From the NCBI RefSeq assembly GCF_000308455.1, contig NZ_BAFP01000034.1:1-58727 (forward strand): 58,727 nt of DNA, read 5' to 3'. This stretch comes from Nocardia abscessus NBRC 100374 (GTDB taxonomy: Bacteria; Actinomycetota; Actinomycetes; Mycobacteriales; Mycobacteriaceae). The position numbers and the translations under genes were made by a program. Shown piece by piece: positions 36,654 through 46,444 of the stretch; the first letter of the stretch is position 1; every line of letters starts with the position of its first letter. Under the pieces are notes generated by a model, which was not told the origin of the DNA, did not search any database, and saw nothing but the letters and a program-made list of their open reading frames with translations.

Positions 36654-38005
36654 CGGCGAACGCGAACAAGGGTGCGTGGGGGACCGATCGCCCGATCGGT
36701 GTCGCGGTCCTGGGTATGGGCAATGTCGGCACCGAGGTCGTGCGCATCCTGCGCGAGCACACCGAGGACCTGCGTTCCCGCGTCGGCGCCCCGGTGGTGC
36801 TGCGCGGTGTGGCCGTGCGCAACCTCGACACCGACCGCGGCATCCCCGCGGACCTGCTCACCACCGACGCCGACGCACTCGTCGCCCGCGACGACGTCGA
36901 CCTGGTGGTCGAGGTGATCGGCGGCATCGATCCGCCGCGCCGGTTGATCCTGGCCGCGCTGAACGCGGGCAAATCCGTGGTCACCGCGAACAAGGCGCTG
37001 CTGGCCGACTACACCGGCGAGCTCGCCGCGGCCGCCGAACGCAGCCGCGCCGACCTGTACTTCGAGGCCGCCGTCGCGGGCGCCATCCCCGTGGTGCGCC
37101 CGCTGATCCAGTCGCTGGCAGGCGACCGGGTGAACCGGGTCGTCGGCATCGTCAACGGCACCACCAACTTCATCCTCTCCGCGATGGACGAGACCGGCGC
37201 CGACTACTCGGACACGCTGGCCGAAGCCACCCGGCTGGGCTACGCGGAGGCCGACCCGACCGCCGACGTGGAGGGTTACGACGCCGCGGCCAAGGCCGCG
37301 ATCCTCGCCTCCCTGGCGTTCCACACCCGGGTCACCGCCGCCGACGTGTACCGCGAGGGCATCTCGCGGATCTCCGCCGAGGACCTGGAGACCGCCTCGG
37401 CGCTCGACTGCACGGTCAAGCTGCTGGCTATCTGCGAGCGTGTGGACGCGGGCCCCGGCGAGCCGGGACCGGAGGACGGCGGCAAAGAGCGCGTCTCGGT
37501 GCGCGTCTACCCGGCGCTCATTCCGCGCAAGCACCCGCTGGCCGCGGTGACCGGCGCCTTCAACGCGGTGGTCGTCGAGGCGGAGAACGCCGGGCGGCTG
37601 ATGTTCTACGGGCAGGGCGCCGGTGGCGCCCCGACCGCCTCCGCGGTACTCGGCGATCTGGTGATGGCCGCGCGGAACAAGTTCTACGGGGGTCGCGCTC
37701 CGGGCGAATCGGTTTATGCTGAGCTACCGATCGCGCCGATCGGCGACACGCCCACCCGCTATCACGTGAACCTGCAGGTCGAGGATCGTCCTGGGGTCCT
37801 GGCCGCGGTGGCGGGCGAATTCGCCAATCACGGGGTGAGCATCTCGACCGTCCGTCAAGAAGGGCACGGCTCGGGTGCGCGCCTGGTCGTGGTGACCCAC
37901 CACGCCGTGGAGTCGGCGCTCGCGGAGACCGTGGCCGCCTTGGCGGATATGGCATCCGTCACATCCGTGACCAGCGTTCTGAGATTGGAAGGCACCGAAG
38001 AATGA
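36650..38005 (+). CDS. hom: Homoserine dehydrogenase
   Basis: NAD(P)-dependent enzyme of 451 residues that converts aspartate semialdehyde to homoserine, the branch point to threonine and methionine. The Rossmann motif is GMGNVG (22-27). NGTTNFILS and the [17 protein letters not shown] block hold catalytic Asp/Lys residues. A C-terminal ACT domain (about 370-451, [19 protein letters not shown]) should give threonine feedback control. GTG 36650 overlaps lysA by 4 bases, and the end overlaps thrC by 4 bases. Confidence 0.96.
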   Translation: MTANANKGAWGTDRPIGVAVLGMGNVGTEVVRILREHTEDLRSRVGAPVVLRGVAVRNLDTDRGIPADLLTTDADALVARDDVDLVVEVIGGIDPPRRLILAALNAGKSVVTANKALLADYTGELAAAAERSRADLYFEAAVAGAIPVVRPLIQSLAGDRVNRVVGIVNGTTNFILSAMDETGADYSDTLAEATRLGYAEADPTADVEGYDAAAKAAILASLAFHTRVTAADVYREGISRISAEDLETASALDCTVKLLAICERVDAGPGEPGPEDGGKERVSVRVYPALIPRKHPLAAVTGAFNAVVVEAENAGRLMFYGQGAGGAPTASAVLGDLVMAARNKFYGGRAPGESVYAELPIAPIGDTPTRYHVNLQVEDRPGVLAAVAGEFANHGVSISTVRQEGHGSGARLVVVTHHAVESALAETVAALADMASVTSVTSVLRLEGTEE

Positions 38006-39147
38006 CCACAGTGTCGCGCAGCGACGCCACGAGGGGTGGCCGGGAGACGGGTGGGCGCACGACCGGCGTCGCGCCCCAGGCAGGAGTGCACTCCCGCTGG
38101 CCGGGCCTGATCGCGGCCTACCGCGACCGGCTCGCGGGCGCAGCCGACTGGGAGCCGGTCACGCTGTACGAGGGCGGCACGCCCCTGGTGCCCGCGCCGC
38201 ACCTGTCCGAGGTGACCGGGTGCGAGGTCTACCTGAAGGTCGAGGGCCTGAACCCGACCGGTTCGTTCAAGGACCGGGGTATGACGATGGCGATGACCGA
38301 CGCCAAGTACCGCGGCCAGCAGGCGGTGCTGTGCGCGTCCACCGGCAACACCTCGGCATCCGCCGCGGCCTACGCCACCCGCGCGGGCATGAGCTGCGCG
38401 GTGCTGATTCCGCAGGGCAAGATCGCGATGGGCAAACTGGCCCAGGCCGTCATGCTCGGCGCGAAGATCATCCAGGTGCAGGGCAACTTCGACGACTGCC
38501 TGGAGCTCGCCCGCAAGGTCACCGCCGATTTCCCCAGCATCGGTCTGGTGAACTCGGTGAACCCGGCGCGCATCGAGGGCCAGAAGACCGCGGCCTTCGA
38601 GATCTGCGACGTGCTCGGTAAGGCGCCCGACGTGCACGCCCTTCCGGTCGGCAACGCGGGCAACATCACCGCGTACTGGCGCGGCTACCGGGAGTACTAC
38701 GCCGACGGTGTCACCGGTGGGCTGCCGCGCATGCTCGGCGTGCAGGCCGCGGGTGCGGCCCCGCTGGTCAACGGCGCTCCGGTGAAGGACCCCGAGACCA
38801 TCGCCACCGCCATCCGGATCGGCGCGCCCGCCTCCTGGAACGGCGCGGTCGAGGCCAAGGAGCAGTCCGGTGGTGCGTTCCGCGCGGCCACCGACGAGGA
38901 GATCCTGGACGCGTACCGCCTGGTCGCGGCCACCGAAGGAGTGTTCGTCGAGCCCGCGTCGGCCGCCAGCGTGGCCGGTGTGCTCGCCGCCCGCAAGGAG
39001 GGCTGGCTGGATTCGGGCCTCACCGTGGTGTGCACGGTGACCGGCAACGGTCTGAAGGATCCCGACACCGCGCTGTCGGGCATGCCGCAGGTGCAGCCGA
39101 TCTCGGTCGACCCGGTCGCGGTCGCCGCCGAACTAGAGCTGGCTTGA
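38002..39147 (+). CDS. thrC: Threonine synthase
   Basis: PLP enzyme of 381 residues that makes threonine from O-phosphohomoserine. The PLP lysine is Lys90 in GSFKDRG, the phosphate loop is VGNAGN, and [14 protein letters not shown] holds the substrate-binding residues. The first 25 residues are a polar extension absent from shorter homologues, but the ATG is fixed by a 4-base overlap with hom (ATGA). Confidence 0.96.
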   Translation: MTTVSRSDATRGGRETGGRTTGVAPQAGVHSRWPGLIAAYRDRLAGAADWEPVTLYEGGTPLVPAPHLSEVTGCEVYLKVEGLNPTGSFKDRGMTMAMTDAKYRGQQAVLCASTGNTSASAAAYATRAGMSCAVLIPQGKIAMGKLAQAVMLGAKIIQVQGNFDDCLELARKVTADFPSIGLVNSVNPARIEGQKTAAFEICDVLGKAPDVHALPVGNAGNITAYWRGYREYYADGVTGGLPRMLGVQAAGAAPLVNGAPVKDPETIATAIRIGAPASWNGAVEAKEQSGGAFRAATDEEILDAYRLVAATEGVFVEPASAASVAGVLAARKEGWLDSGLTVVCTVTGNGLKDPDTALSGMPQVQPISVDPVAVAAELELA

Positions 39148-39172
39148 GTTGAATTCGCGTGACAGCCGGCTC

Positions 39173-40126
39173 ATGAGCGCGACGCTGCCCGCCGGTCTGA
39201 CCGTGACCGCGCGGGTGCCCGCCTCCACCGCGAACCTCGGTCCCGGGTTCGACTCGCTCGGTATGGCATTGGGGATCTACGACGAGATCCAGGTGAGCAC
39301 CACCGATTCCGGGCTCACCATCCGGGTCGAGGGTGAGGGCGCCGACGACGTGCCCTGGGGCCCTTCACATCTCGTGGTCCGTGCGATCGAGCGCGGCCTG
39401 GAGTCGGCCGGAGTGTGGGCCGACGGTCTCGATGTGGTGTGCCGCAACGTGATTCCGCATTCCCGCGGGCTCGGCTCGTCGGCCTCCGCGGTGGTCGGCG
39501 GACTGGCCGCGGGGTGCGCCCTGGTCGCGAAACTGGACCCGGCGCTGGCCACGTCGGCCGACCGAATGGTCCAGCTGGCCGCCGAATTCGAGGGTCATCC
39601 GGACAACGCGGCGGCCAGTGTGCTCGGCGGGATCGTGGTCTCGTGGACCGAGAGCGAGCACCCCGCCGACGAGGCGCCGGGCACGGAGTACCACGGTCGC
39701 GTCTACCGTGCGGTGCGGCTGGAGCCGCATCCCGCGCTGCGGCCGGTCGTGCTGATCCCCGAGGAGCGCTCGTCCACGGCGCACACCCGCGGCCTCCTGC
39801 CCGACGTGGTGCCACACGGCGACGCCGCGTTCAACGTCAGTCGCGCGGCGCTGGCCGTGGTGGCACTCACCCAGCGTCCCGACCTGCTGATGCCCGCTAC
39901 CGCGGACCGCCTGCACCAGGCCCAGCGTGCCCCCGCGCTACCGCTGACCACCGCCTGGATCACCCGGCTGCGCGCGGCCGGGATGGCTGCCACCGTCTCC
40001 GGTGCGGGCCCCACCATCCTGGCCCTGGGTACCAGCGAATTTCCAGCGGAACTCCGCGAACTGGCGGCGGCCGACGGCCTGCGCGTGGTGGAGCCGGGAA
40101 TCGCCCAGGGCGTCCTGGTCGACTGA
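39173..40126 (+). CDS. thrB: Homoserine kinase
   Basis: GHMP kinase of 317 residues that phosphorylates homoserine for Thr[16 protein letters not shown] is the substrate region, [20 protein letters not shown] the ATP loop, and [11 protein letters not shown] the third motif. ATG 39173 gives the N-terminus expected from homologues ([11 protein letters not shown]); a TTG at 39149, 2 bases after the thrC stop, is in frame and adds eight residues. It ends the threonine operon. Confidence 0.93.
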   Translation: MSATLPAGLTVTARVPASTANLGPGFDSLGMALGIYDEIQVSTTDSGLTIRVEGEGADDVPWGPSHLVVRAIERGLESAGVWADGLDVVCRNVIPHSRGLGSSASAVVGGLAAGCALVAKLDPALATSADRMVQLAAEFEGHPDNAAASVLGGIVVSWTESEHPADEAPGTEYHGRVYRAVRLEPHPALRPVVLIPEERSSTAHTRGLLPDVVPHGDAAFNVSRAALAVVALTQRPDLLMPATADRLHQAQRAPALPLTTAWITRLRAAGMAATVSGAGPTILALGTSEFPAELRELAAADGLRVVEPGIAQGVLVD

Positions 40127-40139
40127 CGGCGAGTCTGTC

Positions 40140-40169
40140 TTGCCGAGATTCGCAATGGACAGCTATCCT
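40140..40169 (+). promoter_or_regulatory. Promoter for rho
   Basis: TTGCCG (40140-40145), an 18-base spacer and TATCCT (40164-40169). Transcription would start near 40176, giving a leader of about 280 bases before rho. Confidence 0.55.
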
Positions 40170-40175
40170 GGGCAA

Positions 40176-40454
40176 GTCCGTACATCGTGCGCATCAGACG
40201 CCGGTGCTTCATCAGGGCAATCGCTCCAGCAGGCTCCAGGCTCGAGCCTCCAGGCCATGGGGGTGCTGCGTAGCTGCGCAACTGGAATGATCTCTCCCCA
40301 CCTTTCACCAACGGTGGAGAAGCCGCCGGTCCGGCGGGGCAGGTGATACGGCACAAAGCGCCCGGACGGACGCATCCCAGTCCGGCAGAATGCCCGGGCT
40401 GCGGGACGAACCCTCGAAACAGCACACGGCAATCGAGGGAAGGAAAGGATTTCC
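40176..40454 (+). other. Long leader of rho
   Basis: No gene is seen in this stretch. It holds several hairpin possibilities: GGCTCGAGCC at 40239-40248, CCACC/GGTGG around 40296-40316, and CCGCC/GGCGG around 40323-40338. Long rho leaders commonly serve Rho autoregulation; here that is inferred. AAGGAAAGGA is the ribosome site before the GTG at 40455. Confidence 0.4.
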
Positions 40455-42554
40455 GTGACAGATACGGACCTGCTCGCGACACCCGGCGTGGAATCGAACC
40501 CGACGGGCGACCGCGAAAGTGAATCCGGACAGATTTCGAAGATGATCGAAAACACCGACGTCGCACGATCGGGGCTGACTGGAATGTTGTTGCCGCAGTT
40601 GCGCGCGCTTGCGGGGGAGCTCGGTATCCGAGGCACCTCCGGAATGCGCAAGGGCGATTTGATCGCCGCCATCAAGGAAAATCAGGCCGCCGGAAAGTCG
40701 GCGAAGGTGGAAAAGCCCGCCAAGGGCGAGGCCAAGTCCGCGGCAACCGCCAAGGCCGATGCCCCCGCGAAGAACGCCGCTCCCGCCGAGTCGGCGCCCG
40801 CCAAGGCCGAGCAGGCGACCCTCGACGTGACGCCCGCGGCTTCGGCCGCGTCCACCGAGGCTCCCGCCCCGGCGAAGAAGGCTGCCGCCGATTCCGCGCC
40901 CGCCGCCGAGTCGGCCTCGTCCACGGCGACCGAGACCACCGAGGAGTCCGGCCGGGAGAGCGGCCAGCGTGGTCGTGGCAGGCAGCGGCGTGGCCGTGAC
41001 CAGGCGCGATCCGCGTCCACCGAGGCCGCTCCCGCCGAGACGCGTGCCGACGAACCGAAGCAGGACAGCGAACAGGGCGGCGAGCGCCGCCGCGAGCGTG
41101 GCCAAGGCGAGCGTCAGAGTGAGCGTGGCCAGGGCGAGCGTCAGAGTGAGCGTGGCCAGGGCGAGCGTCAGAGTGAGCGTGGCCAGGGCGAGCGTCAGAG
41201 TGAGCGTGGCCAGGGCGAGCGTCAGAGTGAGCGTGGCCAGGGCGAGCGCGGCCAGAGCCAGAACGGCAGCGCGCGCGACCGTGGCGGCGACGACGAGGAA
41301 GGCGGTCGCGGACGGCGCGGACGCCGCTTCCGGGAGCGTCGTCGTGGGCGCGACCGCGATGGTGGTGGCGGCGGCGGCGAGGCCCGCGAGCTGGAGATCC
41401 GCGAGGACGACGTCCTGCAGCCGGTCGCGGGCATCCTCGACGTGCTGGACAACTACGCCTTCGTTCGCACCTCGGGTTACCTGGCCGGGCCGAACGACGT
41501 CTACGTGTCGATGAACCTGGTTCGCAAGAACGGCCTGCGCCGCGGCGACGCCATCACCGGCGCGGTGCGCGCCCCGCGTGACGGCGAACAGGCCAACCAG
41601 CGCCAGAAGTTCGATCCGCTGGTGCGGCTGGACACGGTCAACGGCGGCGACGTCGAGGCGGCCAAGCGCCGTCCCGAGTTCGGCAAGCTCACCCCGCTGT
41701 ACCCGAACCAGCGCCTGCGGCTGGAGACCCAGCCGAACAAGCTGACCACCCGCGTGATCGACCTGATCATGCCGATCGGCAAGGGCCAGCGCGCCCTGAT
41801 CGTGTCGCCGCCGAAGGCCGGTAAGACCACGATTCTGCAGGACATCGCCAACGCGATCGCGACCAACAACCCCGAGGTCTACCTCATGGTCGTGCTGGTG
41901 GACGAGCGTCCCGAAGAGGTCACCGATATGCAGCGTTCGGTGCGCGGCGAGGTCATCTCCTCGACCTTCGACCGCCCGCCGTCGGACCACACCTCGGTCG
42001 CCGAACTCGCCATCGAGCGCGCCAAGCGCCTGGTGGAGATGGGTAGGGACGTTGTCGTGCTGCTCGACTCGATCACCCGGCTCGGCCGCGCGTACAACAA
42101 CTCCTCGCCCGCCTCGGGTCGAATCCTTTCCGGTGGTGTGGATTCCACCGCGCTGTACCCGCCCAAGCGGTTCCTCGGCGCGGCGCGCAACATCGAGAAC
42201 GGCGGCTCGCTGACGATCATCGCCACCGCCATGGTGGAGACCGGTTCGACCGGTGACACGGTGATCTTCGAGGAGTTCAAGGGCACCGGCAACGCCGAGC
42301 TCAAGCTGGACCGCAAGATCGCGGAGCGGCGAGTATTCCCTGCGGTGGACGTCAACCCGTCCGGTACCCGCAAGGACGAGCTACTGCTCAACCCCGACGA
42401 GGCGGCGGTACTGCACAAGCTGCGCCGCGTACTGTCCGGCCTGGACTCGCACCAGGCGATCGATCTGCTGATCGACCGACTGAAGAAGTCCAAGAACAAC
42501 CTCGAGTTCTTGATGCAGGTGAGCAAGACCGCGCCGGGCGCGCTCGACGAATAG
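40455..42554 (+). CDS. rho: Transcription termination factor Rho
   Basis: RNA-dependent ATPase of 699 residues, longer than the usual 420 because of an N-terminal insert. Residues about 36-80 are the Rho N domain (LPQLRALAGELGIRGTSGMRKGDLIAAI). About 80-305 is a disordered Ala/Lys/Glu- then Arg/Gly/Gln-rich segment, including five 9-residue repeats RGQGERQSE. The RNA-binding cold-shock fold follows, and the ATPase has Walker A PPKAGKT (452-458), the Q-loop and R-loop, and DSITRLGRAYN. Such inserts are typical of actinobacterial Rho and add RNA binding. The gene has its own promoter and long leader and ends in a strong intrinsic terminator. Confidence 0.97.
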   Translation: MTDTDLLATPGVESNPTGDRESESGQISKMIENTDVARSGLTGMLLPQLRALAGELGIRGTSGMRKGDLIAAIKENQAAGKSAKVEKPAKGEAKSAATAKADAPAKNAAPAESAPAKAEQATLDVTPAASAASTEAPAPAKKAAADSAPAAESASSTATETTEESGRESGQRGRGRQRRGRDQARSASTEAAPAETRADEPKQDSEQGGERRRERGQGERQSERGQGERQSERGQGERQSERGQGERQSERGQGERQSERGQGERGQSQNGSARDRGGDDEEGGRGRRGRRFRERRRGRDRDGGGGGGEARELEIREDDVLQPVAGILDVLDNYAFVRTSGYLAGPNDVYVSMNLVRKNGLRRGDAITGAVRAPRDGEQANQRQKFDPLVRLDTVNGGDVEAAKRRPEFGKLTPLYPNQRLRLETQPNKLTTRVIDLIMPIGKGQRALIVSPPKAGKTTILQDIANAIATNNPEVYLMVVLVDERPEEVTDMQRSVRGEVISSTFDRPPSDHTSVAELAIERAKRLVEMGRDVVVLLDSITRLGRAYNNSSPASGRILSGGVDSTALYPPKRFLGAARNIENGGSLTIIATAMVETGSTGDTVIFEEFKGTGNAELKLDRKIAERRVFPAVDVNPSGTRKDELLLNPDEAAVLHKLRRVLSGLDSHQAIDLLIDRLKKSKNNLEFLMQVSKTAPGALDE
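41097..41248 (+). repeat. 27-bp tandem repeat in rho
   Basis: Five complete 27-bp units (41097-41231), starting CGTGGCCAGGGCGAGCGTC, plus a partial sixth to 41248. Only the first unit differs, by one base. The repeat encodes RGQGERQSE. Near identity implies recent expansion and likely length variation between strains. Confidence 0.95.
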
Positions 42555-42908
42555 CATTGGGCTCGTCCGTCTCTCCGGGCATTCAGGCCGTACCGGCCGG
42601 GTGCCGTGGAGTTGGAGTTCATCAGTTGTCGCCATGACAACGGCCGAAAGGGTCCCGCTGGTGCGGGACCCTTTCGGCGTCCGGGGGGCGAAGAAGGCGA
42701 GGCCGACCGTGGCCGCGCCACTGATCAGCAGACCGAGGATCAGTGCGCAGTGCCCGATATCGGGCTCGGGGGCGGCGGATCGCGCGGTCTGGATGTGCAC
42801 GGCGTTCTCCGGCGTCGGATAGTGCACGTTGTCGGGGAGTGCGGACAAACCGACGGCGACCGAGAGAATCAGTAGAACGAAGATCGCGGCCGCGATTCGG
42901 ATGTTCAC
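42381..42908 (-). CDS. Small two-helix membrane protein overlapping rho antisense (uncertain 3' part)
   Basis: The open frame starts at GTG 42908 with a strong GGAAGGAGA upstream. Residues 1-90 look genuine: a signal-like helix (AAAIFVLLILSVAVGLSAL), a short loop with HYPTPENAVHIQTA, and a second helix (CALILGLLISGAATVGLAFFA). No stop occurs before the frame passes through the rho terminator and 174 bases of rho on the opposite strand, giving 175 codons. The last 60-70 residues are probably chance coding or the result of a lost stop. Family not recognised. Confidence 0.5.
   Translation of the reverse strand: MNIRIAAAIFVLLILSVAVGLSALPDNVHYPTPENAVHIQTARSAAPEPDIGHCALILGLLISGAATVGLAFFAPRTPKGSRTSGTLSAVVMATTDELQLHGTRPVRPECPERRTSPMLFVERARRGLAHLHQELEVVLGLLQSVDQQIDRLVRVQAGQYAAQLVQYRRLVGVEQ
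42643..42678. terminator. Terminator of rho
   Basis: Perfect 16-bp stem (42643-42658 with 42663-42678) with tetraloop TGGT. The inner arm is GGGTCCCGC, and the T-rich 3' arm is CCCTTTCGGC. It lies 88 bases after the rho stop. Confidence 0.85.
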
Positions 42909-43106
42909 GGGGTCTCCTTCCTGTCTCGGCACGCCGATGTGCACCCAGGTATGCAACTCTATGAACGGATCTGTTCGCATTCGTGAGTAGCGGACTACCC
43001 GACTTCAGCGTCCCGGAGGCGGCGCCGATTCGCGTGCCCGGACTTCCAGGGGCGCGAACGATGGGGGAGTACCTAGGGCGGGAACAAACCACTCGCCGGG
43101 GGCGTT

Positions 43107-43136
43107 TTGGGAGCGTAACGGCAGTTCTGGCATACT
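43107..43136 (+). promoter_or_regulatory. Promoter for rpmE
   Basis: TTGGGA (43107-43112), an 18-base spacer and CATACT (43131-43136). The start of transcription would be near 43143. The 200 bases before it, back to 42909, hold no gene that I can support; the minus-strand promoter of the small membrane protein must lie there. Confidence 0.5.
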
Positions 43137-43142
43137 GAACGG

Positions 43143-43248
43143 TCGTTGCGTCTGCTCAGGTGAGCAGAGCTCCCGCCTAGTCGGTTCCGGTTCACGCTTC
43201 GCGCGAATTCGCGTGGGCGACCCGGCGACCAAACTCGAGAGGACACCC
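43143..43248 (+). ncRNA. Putative L31 ribosomal-protein leader
   Basis: The 105-base leader of rpmE contains a hairpin CTGCTC-AGGT-GAGCAG (43152-43167) and a second inverted pair GCGCGAATTCGCG around 43201-43213. Autoregulatory L31 leaders are described in actinobacteria. I could not compare this one with a covariance model, so the assignment rests on position and the hairpins. Confidence 0.4.
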
Positions 43249-43479
43249 ATGAAGGCAGGAATTCACCCGACGTATGTCGACACCACGGTCGTCTGTGGTT
43301 GCGGCAACACCTTCCAGACTCGCAGCACCAAGGAGTCGGGACACATCACCGTCGAGGTCTGCTCGCAGTGCCACCCGTTCTACACCGGCAAGCAGAAGAT
43401 CCTCGACACCGGTGGCCGCGTGGCCCGCTTCGAGGCCCGCTACGGCAAGCGTGCCGGCAAAAAGGCCGACGCCAAGTAG
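43249..43479 (+). CDS. rpmE: 50S ribosomal protein L31 (zinc-binding form)
   Basis: Ribosomal protein of 76 residues. It keeps the cysteine ligands (C16, C18, C37, C40 in VVCGCGNTF and [10 protein letters not shown]), marking it as the zinc-containing L31 rather than the zinc-free paralogue made when zinc is low. GAGAGGAC lies 5-6 bases ahead of ATG 43249. It lies between rho and prfA, the normal order in this group. Confidence 0.97.
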   Translation: MKAGIHPTYVDTTVVCGCGNTFQTRSTKESGHITVEVCSQCHPFYTGKQKILDTGGRVARFEARYGKRAGKKADAK

Positions 43480-43560
43480 CTTCCCCGCCGACGCCCGGTC
43501 CTGCTCGCAGGCCGGGCGTCGGTGTTTTGTCTGGACAGCTACCAGGGAGAAGGAAGCACT

Positions 43561-44631
43561 GTGACGCAACCGTCCGCCATCGACGACATTCTGGCCGAGT
43601 ACGCGGGCCTGGAGACGCAGCTGGCCGATCCGTCGCTGCACAACGATGCGGGCGCCGCGCGCCGGGTCGGCAAGCGGTTCGCCGAGCTGGCCCCGGTCAT
43701 GGCGACCTATCGCAAACTGGAGACGGTGCGCGGTGATCTGTCCGCCGCCCAGGAACTCGCCGCCGCCGACGCCGCGTTCGCCGCGGAGATCCCGGATCTG
43801 GAACGGCAGGTCGAGGAGCTCGAACAGGCCCTCGCCGACCTGCTGGCCCCCCGCGACCCGCACGACGGCGACGACGTCGTGCTCGAGGTGAAGTCCGGCG
43901 AGGGCGGCGAGGAGTCCGCGCTGTTCGCCTCGGACCTGGCCCGCATGTACGTGCGGTACGCGGAGCGGCACGGCTGGAAGGTCGAGATCCTCGACGTAGC
44001 CCTGTCCGACCTGGGTGGCTACAAAGAGGCGACGCTGTCGATCAAGAGCCGCGACGCGTCGCGTGACGGTGTCTGGTCGCGGTTCAAGTTCGAGGGTGGT
44101 GTGCACCGGGTGCAGCGCGTCCCGGTGACCGAGTCGCAGGGCCGCATCCACACCTCGGCGGCGGGCGTGCTGATCTACCCGGAACCCGATGAGATCGAAG
44201 AGGTGCAGATCGACGAGTCGGATCTGCGCATCGACGTCTACCGCTCCTCCGGCAAGGGCGGCCAGGGCGTCAACACCACCGACTCCGCGGTGCGCATCAC
44301 CCATCTGCCCTCCGGCATCGTGGTCACCTGCCAGAACGAGCGGTCGCAGCTGCAGAACAAAGCGCGCGCCATGCAGGTGCTCGCGGCGCGGTTGCAGGCG
44401 CTGGCCGAAGATCAGGCCGACCAAGAGGCGGCGGCGGGCCGGGCCAGCCAGATCCGCACGGTGGACCGCTCCGAGCGGATCCGCACCTACAACTTCCCGG
44501 AGAACCGGATCACCGACCATCGCATCGGTTTCAAGGCGCACAACCTCGACTCCGTGCTCGACGGCGACCTCGACGCGCTGCTGGATGCTCTGGGGAAGGC
44601 GGATCGCGAAGCGCGGATGGCCGCGGAATGA
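43561..44631 (+). CDS. prfA: Peptide chain release factor 1
   Basis: RF1 of 356 residues that ends translation at UAA and UAG. The codon-recognition tripeptide region is VPVTESQGR, with PVT as in RF1. The catalytic GGQ is at 233-235 in [16 protein letters not shown], and its Gln is the target of the PrmC methylase encoded next. GGAGAAGGA precedes the GTG at 43561, which fixes the start inside a longer open frame. Confidence 0.97.
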   Translation: MTQPSAIDDILAEYAGLETQLADPSLHNDAGAARRVGKRFAELAPVMATYRKLETVRGDLSAAQELAAADAAFAAEIPDLERQVEELEQALADLLAPRDPHDGDDVVLEVKSGEGGEESALFASDLARMYVRYAERHGWKVEILDVALSDLGGYKEATLSIKSRDASRDGVWSRFKFEGGVHRVQRVPVTESQGRIHTSAAGVLIYPEPDEIEEVQIDESDLRIDVYRSSGKGGQGVNTTDSAVRITHLPSGIVVTCQNERSQLQNKARAMQVLAARLQALAEDQADQEAAAGRASQIRTVDRSERIRTYNFPENRITDHRIGFKAHNLDSVLDGDLDALLDALGKADREARMAAE

Positions 44632-44656
44632 TCGTCTGTCGGGCAGAGTCGGTGTC

Positions 44657-45535
44657 ATGTCTATGACCCGAGTCGCGCTGCGTCCCGTCATCAACGACGC
44701 CGTCGAGACGTTACGGACCGCCGGGGTGCACAGTCCGCGGGCCGACGCCGAGCATTTGGCGGCGCACGTCCTCGGCGTGGAACGGACCAGGCTGGCGCTG
44801 ACCCCGCTGGTGCCGCCGGAAAAACTGGACGAGTTCCGCGCGCTGGTCGACCGCCGCGCGCGGCGGATCCCGTTGCAGCACTTGACCGGCACGGCCGTGA
44901 TGGGTGCGCTCGACCTCGCGGTCGGCCCCGGCGTCTTCGTGCCGCGCCCGGAGACCGAGCTGTTGTACGCGTGGGCGCTGGCGCAGCTGGAGGCGCTGCC
45001 GCACGATCACACGCCGATCGTCGTCGACCTGTGCACCGGGTCGGGAGCGCTCGCATTGGCCGTCGCGCACGCGCGCCCCGACGCGGATGTGCGCGCGGTC
45101 GAACTCGATCCGGCGGCGCTGGTCTGGGCGCGGCGCAACGCCGACGACCGCATCGCCGCGGGCGACACCCCGATCACCCTCTACGCCGACGACGCGACCG
45201 ATCCCGAGCTGCTCACCGACCTGAACGGCCGGGTGGACATCGTGGTCTCCAACCCGCCCTACATCCCGGACGGCGCGCCCCTCGACCCGGAGGTGGCCGA
45301 GCACGATCCGTCCGTCGCCCTCTTCGGCGGCCCGGACGGGCTCGCGGTCATCCGCGGGATGATCCCGAACATCACCCGGTTGCTGCGCCCCGGCGGCGCC
45401 ACCGCCATCGAGCACGACGACACCAACGGCTCCGGCGTAGCCGCCCTCTTGACCGCCACCGGCGTGTTCACCGACATAGAGGAGCACCCCGACCTGGCAG
45501 GTAAACCCCGCTTCGTCGCCGCCACCCACACCTGA
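44657..45535 (+). CDS. prmC: Release factor glutamine methyltransferase
   Basis: SAM-dependent N5-glutamine methylase of 292 residues that modifies the GGQ glutamine of release factors. FVPRPETELL, the SAM loop VDLCTGSGALALA and the catalytic VSNPPYIP are all present. The ATG at 44657 follows prfA by 25 bases; an ATG two codons later is possible. The in-frame sequence upstream of the ATG belongs to prfA in another frame. Confidence 0.95.
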   Translation: MSMTRVALRPVINDAVETLRTAGVHSPRADAEHLAAHVLGVERTRLALTPLVPPEKLDEFRALVDRRARRIPLQHLTGTAVMGALDLAVGPGVFVPRPETELLYAWALAQLEALPHDHTPIVVDLCTGSGALALAVAHARPDADVRAVELDPAALVWARRNADDRIAAGDTPITLYADDATDPELLTDLNGRVDIVVSNPPYIPDGAPLDPEVAEHDPSVALFGGPDGLAVIRGMIPNITRLLRPGGATAIEHDDTNGSGVAALLTATGVFTDIEEHPDLAGKPRFVAATHT

Positions 45536-45775
45536 CCCGTGCCTGCTCCGCCAGCCCAGCGATCGGCTGACTTCAATGGCCGGACAAAGCGCGGCGACCG
45601 CCGCGACCACATACGTGACAACTGATCTCAGGAGCACATGGGTACCTCACCGGGTACGCCCAAGACCTTCTCGTCACCTGACGCAGGACCTGAACGCAAA
45701 TCCCGCGTCACCCAACCAGTACGGCCTGAAGACCCGGAGAGGCGGGGCAGCGGAACAGATGCCAGGATGGTTGCC

Positions 45776-46444
45776 GTGAGTACCGTCTACGACTGCGCGG
45801 ATCTCGACTCGCGCGCCGCCGGACTGTCCGCGGCCACCAGCGCCCTGAAATCCGGTCGACTGGTCGTGCTGCCCACCGACACTCTGTACGGCCTGGCCGC
45901 CGACGCGTTCGATGCCACGGCGGTGAGCTCGCTGCTGGCGGCCAAGCGCCGCGGCCGGGACATGCCGGTGCCGGTGCTCGTCGGTTCCTGGCACACCATC
46001 GACGGACTGGTGTTCTCGGTGCGCCCGCAGGCGCGCGAGCTGATCCGGGCGTTCTGGCCCGGCGGTCTGAGTCTCGTTGTGCAGCAGGCGCCTTCGCTCG
46101 CGTGGGATCTCGGTGACACGCGCGGGACGGTGATGCTGCGGATGCCGCTGCACCCGGTCGCGCTGGAACTGTTGCGCGAGGTCGGTCCGCTGGCGGTGTC
46201 CAGCGCCAACGTGTCCGGACAGCCACCGGCCAAGACCGCGGCCGAGGCCCGCGACCAGCTCGGCGAGCTGGTCGGCGTCTACCTCGACGGCGGCCCGGCC
46301 GAACACGCCGTCGCCTCCACCATCATCGACCTGACCGCCGACCAGCCGCGCGTGCTGCGCGTGGGCGCGGTGCCCGTCGCCGACATCGCCGAGGTGCTCG
46401 GCATGTCGCCGGAAGCGCTCAGCGGCGCCGCGCAGCTCGGATGA
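45776..46444 (+). CDS. L-threonylcarbamoyladenylate synthase (Sua5/YciO/YrdC family)
   Basis: Protein of 222 residues with the YrdC fold that makes threonylcarbamoyl-AMP for the t6A37 modification of ANN-reading tRNAs. LPTDTLYGLAADAF, RRGRDMPVPVLV, WPGGLSLVV and the SSANVSGQPPA block are diagnostic. GTG 45776 has AGGATGG upstream; the frame is open for another 46 codons without a start of better quality. The 240 bases before it hold no supported gene. It overlaps wecA by 4 bases. Confidence 0.92.
   Translation: MSTVYDCADLDSRAAGLSAATSALKSGRLVVLPTDTLYGLAADAFDATAVSSLLAAKRRGRDMPVPVLVGSWHTIDGLVFSVRPQARELIRAFWPGGLSLVVQQAPSLAWDLGDTRGTVMLRMPLHPVALELLREVGPLAVSSANVSGQPPAKTAAEARDQLGELVGVYLDGGPAEHAVASTIIDLTADQPRVLRVGAVPVADIAEVLGMSPEALSGAAQLG

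Noticed and set aside
36817..36835. GTGCGCAACCTCG in hom, matching the atp loop element and its flank
   Set aside because: It encodes the conserved AVRNLD of homoserine dehydrogenase and has no hairpin around it, so the match is chance.
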